The notes under the pieces were generated by a model. It was not told the origin of the DNA. It searched no databases and worked only from the letters and a program-made list of their open reading frames with translations. 64,000 nucleotides of DNA from Acidobacteriota bacterium (GTDB lineage: Bacteria; Acidobacteriota; UBA6911), in the NCBI GenBank assembly GCA_031271905.1, contig JAISUT010000056.1, positions 41,856 through 105,855 on the forward strand, in the 5' to 3' direction. Below are positions 17,151 to 26,205 of this stretch, piece by piece (the stretch's first letter is position 1; each line of letters starts with the position of its first letter). Position numbers and translations under genes: made by a program.

Positions 17151-18134
17151 CTACCGCAGGCAGGCGAGGACGGCGCGCTTGGCAAGCGTCCGCGCGATCT
17201 GGATCTTCCACTTGTTGCGGTCGCCGGGCAGCGCCCGCGCCTCGGCGACCGCCGCCGCCCCCGCCGCCTCCGCCGCCTCCTCGGCGGTCGAATTTCCTTT
17301 CAAGGCGTCTGCCGCCGCCGCCTCTGCCCGCGCCGCGCGGTACGGCTTGCCGTGAACCGCGTTCAGGCAGATGCGCGCCGTGCCGCCGGCCTTGTCCACC
17401 AGCGCGGCGCAGTTGACGACGGGGAAGTCGATCGACTTCCTGACGGCGAATTTGAGGAACGCGCTTTTCGCCCCCTCGGGCGGCGCGGGAACCTGCACCT
17501 CCATCACGATCTCGTCGTCGGCGAGGACGGTGCTCCCCGGAAACGCCACGTCCCAGAACCGCTCGGCCTCGATGGTGCGGCGGTTGGTGTGGATTTTCGC
17601 GTCGAGCGCGACCAGCGCGGGCGCCAGGTCGCCGGGGTTGACCGCCAGGCACGATTTCACCGCGCCGAAGATCGAGTGGTAGCGGTTGTCGCCCGACATG
17701 GCGAAACACTGCCCGCCCCCTTTGCGGACGCAGTTGAAGCGGTTGTCGGGGGTGCGGAAATACCAGCAGCGGGGCAGCTGGCAGATGTTGCCGCCTATCG
17801 TCCCCATCTCGCGGATGTGCGGCGTCGCCGTGCGGTGCGCGGCTTCGCCGAGGGCGGCGTACCGTTCTTTGACAAGCGCGGAGCGCGCGATGTCCTCCAG
17901 GCGCGTCAGCGCGCCTATCCTGAGCGCGCCGCCGTATTCCTTGATGTAGTCGAGGAACGGGTCGGCCTTGAGGTTGACCACGGTCTCCGGATGCGTGGGG
18001 AGGATCTCGAAGCGCAACGTCCCCAAAAGGTCGGTGCCCCCGGCGATCAGCGCCGCCCGGCCCGATTTCAGTATGGCCGCGGCCTCCTCGGCGGTCTTTG
18101 CGTCCACATGCGCGAATTTCTTCCAAGTCTTCAT
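17151..18134 (-). CDS. Molybdenum hydroxylase, FAD-binding subunit with probable [4Fe-4S] site
   Basis: 327 residues. The FAD-binding motifs AGGTDLL and TIGGNICQ are those of CoxM/XdhB-type subunits, and the CO-dehydrogenase flavoprotein C-terminal domain follows. Between them lies a cysteine pattern (NICQLPRCWYFR, FNCVRK, GGQCFAM) like the [4Fe-4S]-binding loop of 4-hydroxybenzoyl-CoA reductase beta and PaoB, so an extra cluster is likely. It transfers electrons from the 2Fe-2S subunit to an acceptor. The start at 18134 overlaps the upstream subunit by four bases. The 3' end abuts the antitoxin stub. Confidence 0.9.
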   Translation of the reverse strand: MKTWKKFAHVDAKTAEEAAAILKSGRAALIAGGTDLLGTLRFEILPTHPETVVNLKADPFLDYIKEYGGALRIGALTRLEDIARSALVKERYAALGEAAHRTATPHIREMGTIGGNICQLPRCWYFRTPDNRFNCVRKGGGQCFAMSGDNRYHSIFGAVKSCLAVNPGDLAPALVALDAKIHTNRRTIEAERFWDVAFPGSTVLADDEIVMEVQVPAPPEGAKSAFLKFAVRKSIDFPVVNCAALVDKAGGTARICLNAVHGKPYRAARAEAAAADALKGNSTAEEAAEAAGAAAVAEARALPGDRNKWKIQIARTLAKRAVLACLR

Positions 18135-18874
18135 GCGCGCGCCCCTTTCGACGGCTTCGGTTCCCCCCCGCTTCTTTTCTGGAATTCCGGCAGCGCCTTG
18201 GCCGCCTGCAACACCGCCGGGGGGTGCTGTTGGTAGGTGGCGCAACGGCACAGGTTGCCGCCGAGGGCGTCGCGGACGTCCTCCTCGGTCGGGTCGGCGT
18301 TCCTGTCCAGCAGCGCCTTGGCCGAGACCACGAAGCCGGGGGTGCAGTAGCCGCATTGGAAGGCGTTGTGGTCGATGTAGGCTTGGATGAGCGGATGCCC
18401 CGCCTTGGCGATGCCTTCGGCGGTTTCGACCACCGCGCCGCCGCACTCGCACGCCAGCGTCATGCAGGAGAGGACCGGCCTGCCGTTCATGATGACCGTG
18501 CAGGAGCCGCACGCCCCCATCCCCCCGCACCAGTCCTTGGGCGAGGTGAAGCCGAGCCGGTCGCGCAGGAGCTGGCGCAGCGTCCAGTGCGGCTCGACCG
18601 CCTGGGTGTATTTGTCGCCGTTGACCGTCAGCGTGACGGTCGCCATGCCGGAGGCGCAAACCGCTTCGGAGGCGACCGGGACGGCGCGCGCGTTGTATGG
18701 CTGGGCGGCCTCGGCGTCGGGCGGGGCCGAGATCGCCATCGCGCCGCCGAGCACCGCAGGCGCCCCGGCGGCAAGGCCCGCGTCCTTCAGGAAATTCCGG
18801 CGCGACATCTTCCCGGCGTTTTCCGCGCCCTTGTTCCCCTCATCCCCAAAGTTCGGTTCGTCCGGCATCGTCAC
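18131..18874 (-). CDS. Molybdenum hydroxylase, [2Fe-2S] subunit with Tat signal
   Basis: 247 residues. A twin-arginine signal (SRRNFLKDAGLAAGAPAV) starts near residue 24, so the folded holoenzyme is probably exported to the periplasm, as for PaoABC. The plant-type ferredoxin domain has WCGGMGACGSC plus a distal Cys (VLSCMTL). The second helical domain has QCGYCTPG and LCRCATY. All eight cluster cysteines are visible. Gene order is large subunit, FeS, FAD on the minus strand, with 322 bases between the large-subunit stop and this gene. Confidence 0.95.
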   Translation of the reverse strand: MTMPDEPNFGDEGNKGAENAGKMSRRNFLKDAGLAAGAPAVLGGAMAISAPPDAEAAQPYNARAVPVASEAVCASGMATVTLTVNGDKYTQAVEPHWTLRQLLRDRLGFTSPKDWCGGMGACGSCTVIMNGRPVLSCMTLACECGGAVVETAEGIAKAGHPLIQAYIDHNAFQCGYCTPGFVVSAKALLDRNADPTEEDVRDALGGNLCRCATYQQHPPAVLQAAKALPEFQKRSGGEPKPSKGARA

Positions 18875-19196
18875 TCCCCTCCATCGAACGTACGCAAATC
18901 GTGGTCCACATTAGTTTGCATACATAGAGTCTGTCCACTTATCGCACCCGCCGCACAACCGCGAAGCGGTTGCCGGCGGGGCTTCGCCCCACACCCTGCG
19001 ACATCCCCGCGACAAACCGGCGATGCGGCGAAGCCGCGAGCCGCCAGCACCCGCCATCGTCCACGGTCGCACGGGCGCAGGGTGGTGTGGATGCAAGGCG
19101 CGCGCAGGGCAGGCTCCGCAGGCGCGCTCACGCGCGTCGAGGAAGCCCGCCCAAGCAGCAACGCGGCAGACGCGCCGCCATGCGCCCGTGCGACAG
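18875..19196. repeat. Intergenic spacer with a G+C-rich palindromic repeat unit
   Basis: The 322-base gap inside the molybdenum-hydroxylase cluster holds AACCGCGAAGCGGTT (18957-18971, perfect palindrome) followed by GGGGCTTCGCCCC (18979-18991, hairpin). Both motifs recur at 48.88-49.0 kb in the same order and orientation, so they look like members of a dispersed repeat family. More GC-rich inverted pieces follow (GCGGCGAAGCCGC near 19024). I see no gene here. Confidence 0.6.
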
Positions 19197-21683
19197 CTAG
19201 ATTTTCCCGAGCGCCCTGAGCACGCGGTCCGGCGTGGTCGGGTAGTCCATCACCCACTTGCCGGTGGCGTTGAAGATCGCCGACGCCGTGATGCCCGACA
19301 TCGCCGCCGCCGGGTTCTCGCCAAGGCCGTAGGCGCCGAAGGCGGCGTAGCCCAGATGGCTCTCGTTGACGATCCCCGTCGCCCTCGGGTAATCGTTCAT
19401 GGTTCCGATGTGGTAGCCGACCAAGTCCTTGTTCAGCGCCACCCCCGTGCGCGGGCACCAGACGTGCTCCTCGGTGCCGCTGCGCCCCAAACCCATGATG
19501 GCGCCGCCGTACTGTTGCGCCTCCGCGCCCTTGGGGTTGAAAAGGTGCCCCACGTCGTTGACGCAGACGATATCGGTGACATCGACCATGCCGGTCTCGT
19601 CGTCCACCTCCACCTCGATGAAATGCGCCTGTCGCGCCATCGTGTAGTAGGTGTCGTCGGGTTTGCCGTCCACCGTCAGCCCCTGGACCGTCCCGGTCAC
19701 CGGGTAGGCGATGGCGGGATCCACGTCCCAGAAGATGTCCGCCACCTCGCGCAGCGTCTTGCGGTTCGAGGGGTTCGCCTTCTCGAAGACCACGCTGTCC
19801 TTGATGTCCAGATCCTCCGGCCGCTTGCCGGGGAAGGCGGGCGGCTGCACCGTCTTGTAGAAATGGCTCGTGTTGTACGGAGGCGTCGGCTTGACGGCGC
19901 AGGAGAGGAGCTTGCGCTTCAGCTCCCGCGCCGCCATGACGAGCTGCGTGTTGATGAAGGCGGTGGAGAAAGAGCCGCCCGGCTGCCACATGTAGAAGCT
20001 GCTGTTGTCCGAACGCCGCTGGTGGACGATGACGTCCTCGTAACGCAACCCCAGCTCGGCGGCGACGGTGTGGCGCGCCCCCGACTCGGAGTCCGAGCCG
20101 ATGTCGCTGCGCACCCCGACGATGGCGCAGATGCCGTTGCGCAGCATCAGGCAGGCGTGCGACTTGGCGGGGGCGGGGGCTTCGCATGTCCACTCGACCG
20201 ACTGCATGAAGCCGAGTCCGTGCAGCCTGCCGTTGGGCAGCCGCCGCGCGCCGGGCTTGTGCCATTTCCCGTCCCAGCCGATGGCGGCCTTCCCCTTGTC
20301 GATGACCTCCTTCAGGCTCCAGCGCTGCGGGAAGCCGTTCTCCTCCTGGTAGCGCGTCACCCACTCCCAGTCGTGCCCCCGGCAGCCGTCGTTTTTGAGC
20401 GCCACCTCCGTGGGATCCAGGCCCAGCTCTCCCGCCACGCGGTCGAACATGACGTTGTGCGGCACGCAGGAGTTGGCGCCGTGGCGGAAGCAGATGAAAT
20501 GCCCCTTGTTGGTCAGCGCCCATTCGAACGTCCCGAGGATGTTGGGTATCTTCGTCCCTTCGTAGGTCTTCTCGACGGCGGCGTTGCGCGGGCCGACCAC
20601 ATGCCAGTGGTAGGCGGTGATGGTGCCGTCCTTCTTCGCGCCGACCTTGCAGGTGTACGTCCCCGCGTCGTCGCCGAGGACGTAGAAGGGGTTCTCGTCA
20701 AACAGCAGCTTCACCGGACGCCCCCCGGCGCGGCGGGCGAGGATGACGGCGAGGCGGTTGAAGCATGTGGAGTATTGCTGCCACGAGAAGCCGCCGTACA
20801 TGGCGCCCTGGAAGGGCATGGTCACGGTGATCTTCGACCACTCGGCCAGGGGCGGGCGCGGCTTGCCCTCGGCGTCCGCGCCGATGGAGGAGATCAACCC
20901 CCACTGGGGGATGTCGTGGTGGTGGACCCAGATGTCGAGGAAGTCGCCGTCGCCCCCCTGCCCCCCGCGCCACTGCGCGACGCACACGGCGGGTTCGGGG
21001 CCCGCGGAGGAGTTGACCTCGCGCGTGACCTTGTATTCGATGACAACGTCGGCCTCGGCGAAGCCCTTAGCCACGTCGCCATACTCGGCGCGGTCGGCGA
21101 CGATGATGTTCGGCTCCCGCGCCTTGGCGTTGGTGCGGTCGGCATCCGCCATGACCTTGACGGCGTCGGGCTTGGCAGCCTGCTCCATGTCGAGGACGAA
21201 GGGGCGCTCCTCCCACTCGATTTCGACGAGGCGCAGGGCGCGGTCGCACGTCTCCTCGTCCTCGGCGACGACCGCCACGCCCATCGGGTGCTGGTAGAAG
21301 TCGCCGCCCCCGGGCAGGGTGAGGATGCTGTAGTTGCCGGCGATCTCGTACCAGTAGCCGGTCGCCCGGTCGCCCGCGATGTCGGGGTCGGTGTGTTCCA
21401 GCACGTCGCGCACCCCTTCCAGGGCGCGCGCCTTGGAGGTGTCCATGCGCTTGATCCGCGCGTTGGCGTAGGGCGACAGGAGGATCTTGGCGTAGAGCAT
21501 CCCCGGCAGGTGGATGTCGCGGGTGAAGACCGCCGTGCCGCTCACCTTCTCGTAGGCGTCCTGCCGCGTGATGCCGGGCAGGGTCTTGGAGAAATCCTCC
21601 GGCGGCGTCCAAGTCCACGGCCTGTAGTCCAGATCCTCGTTTTTTTCGCTTCCCCCGGCTCTTTCGACCTTGTCTCCATCCAT
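19197..21683 (-). CDS. Molybdenum hydroxylase large (molybdopterin-binding) subunit
   Basis: About 828 residues from the ATG at 21683, which has a GAGGGGAG site; the track start at 21854 adds a low-complexity leader. The aldehyde oxidase/xanthine dehydrogenase a/b hammerhead (about 30-150) is followed by the two Mo-binding domains. Visible motifs are QGAMYGGFSWQQ, KLLFDENPF, HTVAAELG and the C-terminal YGLGENPAAAMSGIT, whose Glu is in the position of the catalytic base. It has no signal of its own and would be carried out by the Tat-tagged FeS subunit. The substrate (aldehyde, purine or aromatic acyl compound) cannot be fixed from sequence. A broken relative lies at 63.2 kb. Confidence 0.93.
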   Translation of the reverse strand: MDGDKVERAGGSEKNEDLDYRPWTWTPPEDFSKTLPGITRQDAYEKVSGTAVFTRDIHLPGMLYAKILLSPYANARIKRMDTSKARALEGVRDVLEHTDPDIAGDRATGYWYEIAGNYSILTLPGGGDFYQHPMGVAVVAEDEETCDRALRLVEIEWEERPFVLDMEQAAKPDAVKVMADADRTNAKAREPNIIVADRAEYGDVAKGFAEADVVIEYKVTREVNSSAGPEPAVCVAQWRGGQGGDGDFLDIWVHHHDIPQWGLISSIGADAEGKPRPPLAEWSKITVTMPFQGAMYGGFSWQQYSTCFNRLAVILARRAGGRPVKLLFDENPFYVLGDDAGTYTCKVGAKKDGTITAYHWHVVGPRNAAVEKTYEGTKIPNILGTFEWALTNKGHFICFRHGANSCVPHNVMFDRVAGELGLDPTEVALKNDGCRGHDWEWVTRYQEENGFPQRWSLKEVIDKGKAAIGWDGKWHKPGARRLPNGRLHGLGFMQSVEWTCEAPAPAKSHACLMLRNGICAIVGVRSDIGSDSESGARHTVAAELGLRYEDVIVHQRRSDNSSFYMWQPGGSFSTAFINTQLVMAARELKRKLLSCAVKPTPPYNTSHFYKTVQPPAFPGKRPEDLDIKDSVVFEKANPSNRKTLREVADIFWDVDPAIAYPVTGTVQGLTVDGKPDDTYYTMARQAHFIEVEVDDETGMVDVTDIVCVNDVGHLFNPKGAEAQQYGGAIMGLGRSGTEEHVWCPRTGVALNKDLVGYHIGTMNDYPRATGIVNESHLGYAAFGAYGLGENPAAAMSGITASAIFNATGKWVMDYPTTPDRVLRALGKI

Positions 21684-22067
21684 GCGGAACTCCCCTCGGG
21701 TTGCCGTGCCGTCCGTTTCGGACTGGCAAGCGGGCATTTTAGCGCGGTTCAGGGCGATTTCGTACAAAAAACCTCGCACTTCGGGCACTTCGGGGCGCTT
21801 CGGGGGCCGCGGGCGGGTTCGGGGGCGGTTCCGCCAAGCCGCCGATGCCGTCAATTATTTGACGTTCGCGTCGCCGCATTGCCGTCTCGTCGGACGCGCG
21901 GAGGTCTTGAAAGCCTCGAAATGGCGCGCATGGGCGGATTTCGGGCGGGTTTCGGCGCCGGGGCGTTGGCATGGTTATTGCTCTTGCCCTTCTGAGGGGC
22001 GGGTTTCCGCCGCCGAATTTGCCGCGTTTGCCTCACAGGCGGCATTTGTCCGAGGGGGGATTGTCGC
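21684..22067. promoter_or_regulatory. Divergent promoter region with a short palindrome
   Basis: 384 bases between the divergent molybdenum-hydroxylase and histidine-kinase genes. CGTCAA and TTGACG (21849-21854 and 21859-21864) form a perfect 6-bp inverted repeat with a 4-base loop, a candidate operator. I see no clear -35/-10 pair and no gene. Confidence 0.35.
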
Positions 22068-23360
22068 ATGGCGTCCGAGACTGTTGATTTTGACGATATC
22101 TATGAAAGCGCCGCCGTGCTGCCCGGGCGCCCGCTTGAGGGCGAAGCCGCCCCCGCCGATGACGCAGACCGGATCATCGACGCCTTCCGCGCGTTCACCG
22201 ACGCCTCGTGCTCCCTGGAGTCCGCGTTCGGACAGCTCCAACGGCGGGTCGAGCGGCTGTCGGAGGAGTTGGAGGCGAAGAACCGCGACTTGGAGCGGAG
22301 CCTGCGCGAGAAGCAGGAGGCGCAGGAGTACCTGCGGACGATACTCGAAAGGCTGCCGTGCGGCGTGTTCGTGCTGGAGGATGGCGGCGAGATGACGCTC
22401 TGCAACCCCATGGCCGCCGACGTGCTGCGCAAGGCGCGCGACAAGGCGGGGAGGTTCAAGAACAGCGAGCTGCGCAAGTTGTTCGCCGCTTCGGCGGACG
22501 GGCGGCGCGAGGAGACCGAGATCGCGCTCGCGGCCAGCGGCGAGCGGCGGGTGCTGGCGACGTCGGGGACTCCGCTCGAGGACGAGCAGGGGCGCGCCTT
22601 GGGCACGCTGCACATCATCCGCGACGTGACGCTGGTCAAGGCGCTGGAGGAGAGGACTCAGCGGGGGGAGCGGCTGGCGGCGATGGGGGAGATGGCCGCC
22701 GAGCTGGCGCACGAGATCCGCAACCCCTTGGGGAGCATCGAGCTGTTCGCCTCGTTGCTCGGGCGGGAGTGCGCCGGGGACGCCAAGCTCTGGGCGGAGA
22801 ACATCCGCATCAGCGCCCGCTCGTTGAACACCATCGTCTCGAACATGCTGCATTTCTCCGGCCCGCTCTCGCCGGTCTTCGCCGAGACCGACATGCACGA
22901 GGTCGTCCGGGACGTCGGCGCCTTCTGCGAGCCGATGATGCGCCAGCGCGGCGTCCGCTGGGAGATGGCGTTGGAGGCGGAGGTCGCGCTCGCCTGGGCG
23001 GACCGGGGCTTGTTCAAGCAGCTCCTGCTGAACCTGATATTCAACGCCATGAAGGCGATGCCTGCGGCGGGCTCGCTCACGGTGCGTACGCGCAATGTCG
23101 CCAGGCCCGCCGATGGCGTCGATGATGTCGATGCGCGGCGCCACCTGCTGGAGTTGCAGTTGCGGGACACCGGCGTCGGCATCGCGCCCGAGCATCTGCA
23201 ACGGATATTCGACCCCTTCTTCACCACGAACCGGAACGGGACCGGGCTGGGGCTGTCGATCGTCCACCAGATCGTGCAAAGCCATTCCGGGGACATCCGG
23301 GTGGAGAGCGAGGTGGGGCGGGGAACCGCCTTCACGATCACGCTCGACACGCTGCCCTGA
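22068..23360 (+). CDS. Soluble PAS sensor histidine kinase (FlrB/NtrB type)
   Basis: 430 residues with no membrane segment. A coiled coil at about 50-90 leads to a PAS-like domain (about 90-190), then HisKA with the phospho-acceptor in AAELAHEIRNPLGSIELF (His about 215). HATPase_c motifs follow: NLIFNAMKA (N box), DTGVGIAPEH (G1), FFTTNRNGTGLGLSIV (F and G2). The layout matches kinases that pair with sigma-54 activators, such as FlrB of the flagellar cascade. No response regulator is adjacent, so the partner and the pathway are uncertain. The start follows a GGGGGA site. Confidence 0.92.
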   Translation: MASETVDFDDIYESAAVLPGRPLEGEAAPADDADRIIDAFRAFTDASCSLESAFGQLQRRVERLSEELEAKNRDLERSLREKQEAQEYLRTILERLPCGVFVLEDGGEMTLCNPMAADVLRKARDKAGRFKNSELRKLFAASADGRREETEIALAASGERRVLATSGTPLEDEQGRALGTLHIIRDVTLVKALEERTQRGERLAAMGEMAAELAHEIRNPLGSIELFASLLGRECAGDAKLWAENIRISARSLNTIVSNMLHFSGPLSPVFAETDMHEVVRDVGAFCEPMMRQRGVRWEMALEAEVALAWADRGLFKQLLLNLIFNAMKAMPAAGSLTVRTRNVARPADGVDDVDARRHLLELQLRDTGVGIAPEHLQRIFDPFFTTNRNGTGLGLSIVHQIVQSHSGDIRVESEVGRGTAFTITLDTLP

Positions 23361-23559
23361 CCTGCGCCAACCCGCCGTGTGCCGCATTGGCGAAAAGTGT
23401 GCGGAGTGCCCCTGCAGAAAGTCCGGCGTCGCCCGAATCGCATTCGCAAGGGCGTCCCGCCCCTGCCGCTCGATGGCGTGGCCCGACGCCGCGAAGCCCC
23501 GGCGCCGTGCGCGCTAATCACGCCCATCCCCGTCCGTGTTGGATTGGCGATGATTTATG

Positions 23560-26205
23560 TTAGGATATGGTTTTTTGAAAGCGTGGGGGGGGGGGGGGGG
23601 GGTAAGGCACGGGAGTGACGTCTTGCTTCAGCAACCCCCGGCTGGCGGCGATGCGGAGGGCGTCCGTGCGGTTCGACGCCCCGAGCTTGGTGTAGATGCG
23701 CTGGATGATGCTCTTGACGGTGTTGACCGACAGGTTCTTCTCCTCGGAGATCTCCCCCAAGGTGAACCCTCGGAAAAGCTCTTGCAGCATCTCCATCTCT
23801 TTGGGGGAAAGGTCTACGTGGGCGCGTTGCGGCTTCCCGGGCTCGTCCGCGCCGTTTTTCGCGAACGGGAACCGTTCGGCGATCCTGAAGAACTTCTTGG
23901 CGTATGCCGACGCCTGCAGGCGTATCTTCTCCAGGAACTCCCTGGGGATCGGCGCGTTGTCCCTGAGCGCCGCCTCCGTCAGCGCCCGCATGTCCTTCCC
24001 CCACTCCACGAAGGGGAGGAACAGCCCCGCAGGCTGCGCCAGGTCGTAGGCCTCCTTGAGTTTCCCATAGGCGGCGGGGCGGTTTTGCATCTGGTACAGC
24101 GTCACGCTCTCCATCACCGCGATCTCCACCTTGCCGAAGATGAAGGTCCCGACGTTCGCCTTGCTGTAGTTGAGCACCGCCAAGGTCGCGGGGTGGTTCC
24201 GTTCCCGTAAAAGCGCCTTGGCGCGGATCAGGAGGTCTTGCCCCTTGATGTGCGTGTTGAGGCGGGGGACGCCCGTCTCGCCGCGCAACCAGCGCGCGAG
24301 TTTCTCCGTCGCGCCCAGGTGGGCGTAGAACCAGCCCCTGAAGATGTCGTTGTAGATGTAGCGGTTCAGGTACTCCTCGACGGTCAACAGGTGTTCGAGC
24401 CGTTCGTGGATTTCGATGATGGCGTCGTGGTTCCCTTGGAACGCGGCGATGCGCATCAGGTAGAAAAGCGCCTGGCTCTCCACCTCGTATTGGTTCTTCT
24501 GCCGGGCGCGTGCCGTCGCCTCGCGCAGGTAGCTCTCCGCGCCGTCCATGTCCATGCGGAAGAAGTGGACTTCGCCCCGGCTCACGCAGTCCTGCCCCCA
24601 CATGCATCCGTGCATGGCCGCCGCGGTCTGCGCGACCATCCTCCCCTCCTCGGCGATGAACGCCTCCATGTCGTCCGGGTTCGGCGTCCCCGCGCGGCAG
24701 GCGTAGGTGCCGATGCTGGCGATGGTCATCGGGCCGGAGATCTCCCCGCCCCAGAGCGATTTGTAATGGAGCGCCTTGGCGAAGCACTCGGCGAAATCGT
24801 AGTTCCGGTCGGCGAGGCAGCGGAGTTTGCGGAGGAACCCCAAATGGGTGTAGCAGCCGAAGAGGAGGCGGTTCAGCGTCGGGGACGCCTCTTGCGGCTC
24901 GTACTTGGCGATGACCTCCGTCAACTTCTCATTCGCCTCTTCGATGTTGCCCGTGCTGAGGAGCAGCCGGATCAGGATGACCCATGCCAGCGGCTGGGAC
25001 TCGTAAGTCTCCTTGGGGAGTTGGCGCATGAGGTCGAGCAGGAACTCGGCGTCTTTGTCCGGTATCGCCATAGGCAGGGTGTAGACCTGCTCGCTGACCT
25101 TGTCGAAATTCCCCGACCGGCTGTAATAGCTGATGGCGTCGATCGCCTGCCCGACGGAGGCGCTCCATTCCGCCGCCTTCCTCCAGACCGCCTTCTTCTC
25201 GGCCGGGAGCAGCTCGTCCTGGAAGCCGCTGAGGTATTCCGCCAGCAGCCGGTGTATCTGCCAGGTGTTCTGGTAGGTGTCGAAATAGACGAAGGAGCCC
25301 ATCGACTTCATCTGCTCGACCATCTCCCGCGCCCCCTCGTCCAGTTGCTCGATCAGCTCCGGCGCCAAATGGTCCAGCAACGTCAGCTTGATCAGGAACC
25401 GGCGCAGCTCCGGACTGACGCCCATGACGACCTCGCTCTCGATCAACTTGAAGATGTTGCTGCGGATGACGTGCGAGGTGTAGAACCTCCCGGGCGCCGA
25501 TTTCTTCAGATAGAGCCCGACCAGGTGGATGGCGAACGCCCACCCTTCCGTGTCGCGGTATGCGGCGTCCAGCGTCTCTTTGGGGGCGTTGATGCCCAGC
25601 AACTGGAAGTACTCCGCCATCTCGTCCCAACTGAACCGGAGCTGTTCTTCGGTGATTTCCACCAACGCGCCTTTGGAAAGGTGGAGGATCATGTTGAACG
25701 GCGGCTCTTTCCGGGAGATGAAGACCGTGGTGACGTTTGGGTAGGGGAGGGTGATGCATTTTTCGAGGAATTCGAGCGCGGACTTGTTCTCCAGCAGGTG
25801 GAGGTCGTCGAAGACGAAGATGTATTTCTCCAGCGCCGGGTCTACGTGCTTCTGCAGGACGTCCAGGAAGCGTTCGAACTGGGGATCGGTCGCGGGGAAC
25901 CCCAGCTTGGCGAGTTCGGCGGCGGCCTTCGCGTTGAGCAGCGCGAGGGCGCGGGTGAAGTTGTCCCAGAACCGGTTGACGATGTTGTCGCGCGGCGACA
26001 GTTGCACCCACAGGGTGCGGTGCGCCCGTTTCCGCAGGTAGGAGTAGACCGAATGCGTCTTGCCGTAGCCTGTTCCGGCCGTGACCGTCACCATGGGGCT
26101 GTGTAGCGCGTCGTCGAGGATGTCGTCGATTTGGGGGCGTTCCAGGTAGACCTGGTTCTCTGGGACGCGCGCGGCGGAGCAGTGGGTGGCAGGGTTTCGT
26201 AGCAT
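23560..26205 (-). CDS. MalT-like LuxR-family ATP-dependent transcriptional activator
   Basis: 881 residues. A STAND-type NTPase head carries the Walker A loop AGTGYGKTHSV (about 43-53) and a Walker B-like strand YIFVFDDLHLLE. A winged region and a long array of TPR-like helices (about 330-770) follow. The C-terminal LuxR helix-turn-helix is LSPKEMEMLQELFRG through NTVKSIIQRIYTKLGASNRT (about 800-860). The final residues are VPYPPPPPPRFQKTIS: the proline run is encoded by an 18-base homopolymer, so slippage would change the tail. The ATG at 26205 follows AGGTGG. The effector and regulon are unknown; it stands alone. Confidence 0.92.
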   Translation of the reverse strand: MLRNPATHCSAARVPENQVYLERPQIDDILDDALHSPMVTVTAGTGYGKTHSVYSYLRKRAHRTLWVQLSPRDNIVNRFWDNFTRALALLNAKAAAELAKLGFPATDPQFERFLDVLQKHVDPALEKYIFVFDDLHLLENKSALEFLEKCITLPYPNVTTVFISRKEPPFNMILHLSKGALVEITEEQLRFSWDEMAEYFQLLGINAPKETLDAAYRDTEGWAFAIHLVGLYLKKSAPGRFYTSHVIRSNIFKLIESEVVMGVSPELRRFLIKLTLLDHLAPELIEQLDEGAREMVEQMKSMGSFVYFDTYQNTWQIHRLLAEYLSGFQDELLPAEKKAVWRKAAEWSASVGQAIDAISYYSRSGNFDKVSEQVYTLPMAIPDKDAEFLLDLMRQLPKETYESQPLAWVILIRLLLSTGNIEEANEKLTEVIAKYEPQEASPTLNRLLFGCYTHLGFLRKLRCLADRNYDFAECFAKALHYKSLWGGEISGPMTIASIGTYACRAGTPNPDDMEAFIAEEGRMVAQTAAAMHGCMWGQDCVSRGEVHFFRMDMDGAESYLREATARARQKNQYEVESQALFYLMRIAAFQGNHDAIIEIHERLEHLLTVEEYLNRYIYNDIFRGWFYAHLGATEKLARWLRGETGVPRLNTHIKGQDLLIRAKALLRERNHPATLAVLNYSKANVGTFIFGKVEIAVMESVTLYQMQNRPAAYGKLKEAYDLAQPAGLFLPFVEWGKDMRALTEAALRDNAPIPREFLEKIRLQASAYAKKFFRIAERFPFAKNGADEPGKPQRAHVDLSPKEMEMLQELFRGFTLGEISEEKNLSVNTVKSIIQRIYTKLGASNRTDALRIAASRGLLKQDVTPVPYPPPPPPRFQKTIS
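23585..23602 (+). repeat. 18-bp poly(G) tract inside the LuxR gene 3' end
   Basis: Eighteen consecutive G on the plus strand (C on the coding strand), after the HTH and before the stop. The three possible frames give tails RFQKTIS, TLSKNHILT, or a longer one starting HAFKKPYPN. Such tracts are slippage-prone. Confidence 0.9.

Noticed and set aside
17019-18236. 405-codon plus-strand ORF
   Set aside because: Only the first ~29 codons look like an antitoxin; the rest is antisense of hydroxylase subunits.
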